A DNA stretch of 55,514 nt, taken from assembly GCF_018918055.1 (NCBI RefSeq), contig NZ_JAHLPS010000012.1, positions 1-55,514 on the forward strand, given 5' to 3'. This document shows, one piece after another, positions 52,483-55,514 of this stretch. Position 1 is the first letter of the stretch. The number at the start of each line of letters is the position of its first letter. The notes under the pieces are model-generated. The model saw only the letters and a list, made by a program, of their open reading frames with translations. It did no database searches and was not told where the DNA came from. Made by a program: the position numbers and the translations under genes. The stretch is from Caproiciproducens sp. MSJ-32. GTDB taxonomy: Bacteria; Bacillota; Clostridia; Clostridiales; Clostridiaceae.

Positions 52483-54168
52483 ATGAAGAAAAAAATATTG
52501 ACATCCACATTAATAACTGTAGTAATAGCCCTTACTATTATAACAAGTTGTTTTTTTGTATTATTAACAATTAGAGATATAAATAATAAAAAAGAAATAT
52601 TATCTAGTTATAATAATATAATAATAAAATGTGGCGAGTTAAATAAAGAGACTTTAGGAGAAATAAAATTATTTAATAATAAAGTAAGATTTTCTATTAT
52701 AAATAGTTTAGGAAATTCTATCTTTGATACTGTAAAAATAGAAAATGAAAATTATTTAGAGAATGAAGACGTAATTAACGCCTTTAATAAGGGATTGGGA
52801 GAAAGTTTTGATTTTGACAAAAAAGAAGGAATAAGCTATGTTTATTATTCTACTAAAATAGATGATAATACAATTGTAAGAGCATCTATTCCAGTTGGAG
52901 GAATACAAGAAATTACAAAAGGATATATAAAATATTATATTTTTATAATTATTTTAGTAATTATCCTTTCCCTTCAAATTTCAAAAAAATTAATAAAGTC
53001 AATAATAGATCCTATAAAAGAGATGGAAGATGTGACCAACAAGATTGCTTCAGGGGATTATAGCAAAAGGGTAAAAGTTTATAGCAATGATGAAATAGGA
53101 TCTTTAGCAAAAACCTTTAATGATATGTCAGCTCAATTACAGGCTGAAATAAAGGATTCTATGGATAAGAATAATAAACTTGAAGCAATTTTAGAAAGTA
53201 TGGAAAGCGGAGTTATTGCTGTAGATAATAAGTTTAATATAATTTTAGTTAATCAATATGCTAAATGTATTTTTGATTTAAAGGATGATATTATAGGTGA
53301 AAATATATTTCAGTATATTTTAGATTATGACATAAATGAGTTTATTAAAAATAAAGATAGTTTAGAGGCAAAAGAAATTAAAATATTACATCCTGTAGAA
53401 AAAATTATTAGAGTCAAGAAGGCAAAAATTATAAATTATAAAAATATTCCTATAGGCACTGTAATGACTTTACAAGATATTACAGATTTAAAAAGATTAG
53501 AAAATATGAGAAGTGAATTTGTTGCTAATGTATCCCATGAATTAAAAACACCTTTAACATCAATTAAGGGATTTTCTGAAACCTTACGCTTTGTTGAAGA
53601 TAGGGATACTAAAAATAAATTCCTAGATATTATTGATAAAGAAGCAGAAAGACTTAGTAGTTTAATAAATGATATACTTATACTTTCAAATTTAGAAAAT
53701 AATAATAAAATGAAAGAGGAAAAATTTAATATATCTGAAGTTATTGAAGATGTGATTAATATGGTTACTCCTCAAGCAATAAAAAAGAATATTATTATTA
53801 ATTTTGTTGATGAAGGAAGTAAATATCTTTTAGGAGACAGCGATAAGTTTTTTCAAATGATATTAAATTTAGTAGAAAATGCAATAAAATACTCTGAAGC
53901 CGAGAAGAGTATAACAATTAGAACTTATGATGAAGAAGAACATATTTTTGTTGAAGTGGAAGATAAGGGAATTGGAATACCAGAAGATGAGATAGCAAGA
54001 ATCTTTGAAAGATTTTATGTAGTAGATAAATCTAGGGCAAAAAAAGGAACAGGTTTAGGTTTAGCAATAGTAAAACATATTGTTAAGATGTTTAATGGTG
54101 AAATATTTGTTGAATCTAAATTAGGGATAGGATCAAAGTTTATAGTGAAAATTAAAAGAAATGTATAA
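52483..54168 (+). CDS. phoR: Sensor histidine kinase, PhoR type
   Basis: 561 residues. TM1 is about 7-28; the extracytoplasmic domain is about 30-145, TM2 about 150-168, HAMP with GDYSKRVKVYSNDEIGSLAK, a PAS domain (about 230-335), then the HisKA box FVANVSHELKTPLTS (His352) and HATPase with NLVENAIKYS, DKGIGIPEDEIARIFERFY and GTGLGLAIVKHI. The HAMP-PAS-HisKA order matches PhoR. Starts 3 nt after its regulator gene. It ends before a terminator. Confidence 0.88.
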   Translation: MKKKILTSTLITVVIALTIITSCFFVLLTIRDINNKKEILSSYNNIIIKCGELNKETLGEIKLFNNKVRFSIINSLGNSIFDTVKIENENYLENEDVINAFNKGLGESFDFDKKEGISYVYYSTKIDDNTIVRASIPVGGIQEITKGYIKYYIFIIILVIILSLQISKKLIKSIIDPIKEMEDVTNKIASGDYSKRVKVYSNDEIGSLAKTFNDMSAQLQAEIKDSMDKNNKLEAILESMESGVIAVDNKFNIILVNQYAKCIFDLKDDIIGENIFQYILDYDINEFIKNKDSLEAKEIKILHPVEKIIRVKKAKIINYKNIPIGTVMTLQDITDLKRLENMRSEFVANVSHELKTPLTSIKGFSETLRFVEDRDTKNKFLDIIDKEAERLSSLINDILILSNLENNNKMKEEKFNISEVIEDVINMVTPQAIKKNIIINFVDEGSKYLLGDSDKFFQMILNLVENAIKYSEAEKSITIRTYDEEEHIFVEVEDKGIGIPEDEIARIFERFYVVDKSRAKKGTGLGLAIVKHIVKMFNGEIFVESKLGIGSKFIVKIKRNV

Positions 54169-54179
54169 TGGATTGTTTG

Positions 54180-54205
54180 AAGGCTGTTTTGAACAGCCTT
54201 TTTTC
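54180..54205 (+). terminator. Terminator after phoR
   Basis: AAGGCTGTT pairs with AACAGCCTT, then TTTT. Confidence 0.85.
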
Positions 54206-54248
54206 TATGGCTTAATTGTTAAAGGTCTTTTACATTTATTTAATTTAT

Positions 54249-54292
54249 CTTAACTTAATGATAATATCTGCTTAACATTCATGAAATATCAT
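54249..54292. promoter_or_regulatory. Direct repeat upstream of pstS, possible Pho box
   Basis: Two copies of CTTAAC-N8-AATATC, starting at 54249 and 54271 (22-bp period, two DNA turns). They contain TTAACT/TTAACA, like the TTAACA half-sites of Gram-positive PhoP boxes. The phoP-phoR pair is directly upstream. Confidence 0.45.
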
Positions 54293-54345
54293 AAAGATGT
54301 AAAGTAAATAAAGTAAGAAATAAAATTAATATATGGAGGATATTT

Positions 54346-55194
54346 ATGAAAAGAAAAAGTTTAAAAATGATATGTAGTGTGTTAGTTTTAGGGCTAATAT
54401 CAACAAGTCTTGCTGCTTGTGCTAGTAAGAAAGATGGTGAAAATTCAAAAAGTACAGGAAATATTAAAATAGCTATATCAGGATCTACTTCAGTAGGGCC
54501 TTTAATGGAAAAATTGGCGGAAAATTATGAAAATAAAAATGAAGGAATTACAATTGAAATAAATCAAACAGGTTCATCTGCAGGAATTAAGGATGCAATA
54601 AATGGAGTTTCAGAAATAGGAATGGCTTCAAGAGAACTAAAAGATGAAGAAAAGAAGGAAGTTAAGGGAACAGTAATTGCTTATGATGGAATTGCTATAA
54701 TACTAAATAAAAATAATAGGGTAAAAGATTTAAATATTGATCAAATAAAAGGAATATATACAGGAGCAATTACCAACTGGAAGCAAATCGAAGGCGGAAA
54801 AGATTCGCCGATAGTTGTTGTTTCAAGAGAAGAAGGTTCAGGAACAAGAGATGCCTTTCAAGAAATAATTGGATATGAATCTAAGGATTTAGTGAAGGAC
54901 GCAATTATTTCAAATGGTAATGGTGGAGTTAAAGAAACTGTTGTAGGAAATGAAAATGCTATAGGATTTGTTTCCTTTGAATATTTAGATGATAGTGTTA
55001 ATGTCGTTACAGTTGAAGGGGCAGAAGCTAGTGCAGAAGCTGTAAAGGCTGGTAAATATAAGATTTCTAGACCATTTAATATAGTAACTAAAGATGGAAA
55101 TTTAACTACGGATGGACAAAAATTTATAGATTTTATTTTAAGTACAGAAGGACAACAAATTGTTGAAGATAACAAATTAATAACTATTGAATAA
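54346..55194 (+). CDS. pstS: Phosphate ABC transporter substrate-binding lipoprotein PstS
   Basis: 282 residues. The signal peptide ends in lipobox SLAACA (Cys25). The phosphate-binding fold shows AISGSTSVGPLMEKLAENYE, the GSSAGIKDAINGVSEIGMAS anion site, IYTGAITNWKQI and VVSREEGSGTRDAF, with the Ser/Thr/Arg contacts typical of PstS. ATGGAGG precedes the ATG. It is followed by a terminator at 55256-55281 and then by the leader of the next gene, presumably pstC, beyond the window. Confidence 0.93.
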   Translation: MKRKSLKMICSVLVLGLISTSLAACASKKDGENSKSTGNIKIAISGSTSVGPLMEKLAENYENKNEGITIEINQTGSSAGIKDAINGVSEIGMASRELKDEEKKEVKGTVIAYDGIAIILNKNNRVKDLNIDQIKGIYTGAITNWKQIEGGKDSPIVVVSREEGSGTRDAFQEIIGYESKDLVKDAIISNGNGGVKETVVGNENAIGFVSFEYLDDSVNVVTVEGAEASAEAVKAGKYKISRPFNIVTKDGNLTTDGQKFIDFILSTEGQQIVEDNKLITIE

Positions 55195-55255
55195 AAATTA
55201 TATAAGGGTATATGGATTGTTGGAAAAAGTCTTAAAAACATATAACTTACTTTTA

Positions 55256-55281
55256 AGGGGCTGTTTAGACAGCCCTATTTA
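55256..55281 (+). terminator. Terminator after pstS
   Basis: GGGCTGT-TTAG-ACAGCCC followed by TATTTATG; the T run is weak, allowing readthrough into the next transport genes. Confidence 0.6.
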
Positions 55282-55375
55282 TGTTAAATTTTTTTTACAC
55301 AAATATAACTTTATTTTACCTAATAATAATATTTTCTTAACTTTTTGGGCTTAATATTATTAGAGTAAGTTTAAT

Positions 55376-55514
55376 AGGGAATGTTATATGTTTTTAAGGA
55401 GCATTCCTGTAATGAAATAATTTAAGAGTGGATAAAAAAAGCACCTCCTGATAGAATACGGGGTATAAGGCTTTGCAAAGCTTATCCCTAATTAAATAAA
55501 ACTATCATTGGAGG
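55376..55514 (+). promoter_or_regulatory. Structured leader ending in a sequestered ribosome binding site
   Basis: Three nested or adjacent helices are visible. GGAATG (55378-55383) pairs with CATTCC (55402-55407). CCTCCTGATAG (55444-55454) pairs with CTATCA-TT-GGAGG (55502-55514), so the ribosome binding site of the next gene is paired. Between these arms is an inner hairpin (55460-55488, GGGGTATAAGG and CTTATCCC with a CTTTG/CAAAG tip). The next start codon lies outside the window. No known riboswitch class is recognised. Confidence 0.45.

Overview
The window is about 55.5 kb of very AT-rich DNA from a strictly anaerobic, spore-forming member of the Firmicutes. It is most likely a Clostridium of the sensu stricto (cluster I) group. 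The reasons are the codon and base bias, strong AAGGAGG-type ribosome binding sites with frequent TTG/GTG starts, an Rnf complex, a bifunctional AdhE, and the sporulation sigma genes sigK, spoIIGA-sigE and sigG. Nearly every gene is on the + strand, so this is probably one leading-strand arm of the chromosome. No CRISPR array, rRNA, tRNA or intact mobile element was seen.

Layout. 1-480: a decayed transposase remnant. 580-5373: a chemoreceptor, a cation-efflux gene broken by an in-frame TGA, a lipoprotein with two tandem flavin-binding-like domains, a small lipoprotein and a 25-codon ORF. 5485-9571: clpS-clpA, a SEC-C zinc protein and a small membrane protein. 9770-14464: rnfCDGEAB, with an unusually short RnfC and a Rex-like palindrome in the leader. 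14535-16588: a small minus-strand gene, a DUF3592 membrane protein, a FabT-like regulator and a HutP-family protein. 16845-20750: an ABC importer with two closely related binding proteins on either side of the permease and ATPase genes. 21095-23716: adhE behind a strong promoter and a Rex-like operator. 23852-30076: a lipoprotein, rarA, iscR-iscS-mnmA, a PRC-barrel protein and an AI-2E-type permease. 30084-33005: an alanine T-box leader and alaS. 33167-36482: ireB, ruvX, a DUF1292 protein, a Fur-family regulator and RNase J. 36633-43806: typA, mltG, an O-methyltransferase, a U32 peptidase, udk and a penicillin-binding protein. 43954-51764: sigK, pilT, ftsZ, spoIIGA, sigE, sigG, ylmC, nrdR and pgeF. 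51778-55194: a PhoP/PhoR-type two-component system followed by pstS. The right edge cuts into the structured leader of the next gene.

How it fits together. Rnf moves electrons from ferredoxin to NAD and pumps ions; AdhE uses NADH to make ethanol. Both have candidate Rex operators, which would link them to the NADH/NAD ratio. IscR-IscS-MnmA supply sulfur for Fe-S clusters and tRNA thiolation, and Rnf needs many Fe-S clusters. The ftsZ-to-sigG block joins septation to compartment-specific sporulation transcription: a 0A-box-like site precedes spoIIGA and a SigF/G-type promoter precedes sigG. The terminal block is a phosphate-starvation module.

Most genes are ordinary housekeeping ones. The points most worth following up are the truncated RnfC, the non-canonical flavin sites in RnfD and in the double-domain lipoprotein, the missing ftsA and iscU/nifU at places where relatives often carry them, the Rex-like sites, and three leaders in which RNA structure involves the ribosome binding site (ireB, the penicillin-binding protein gene, and the gene starting just beyond the right edge).
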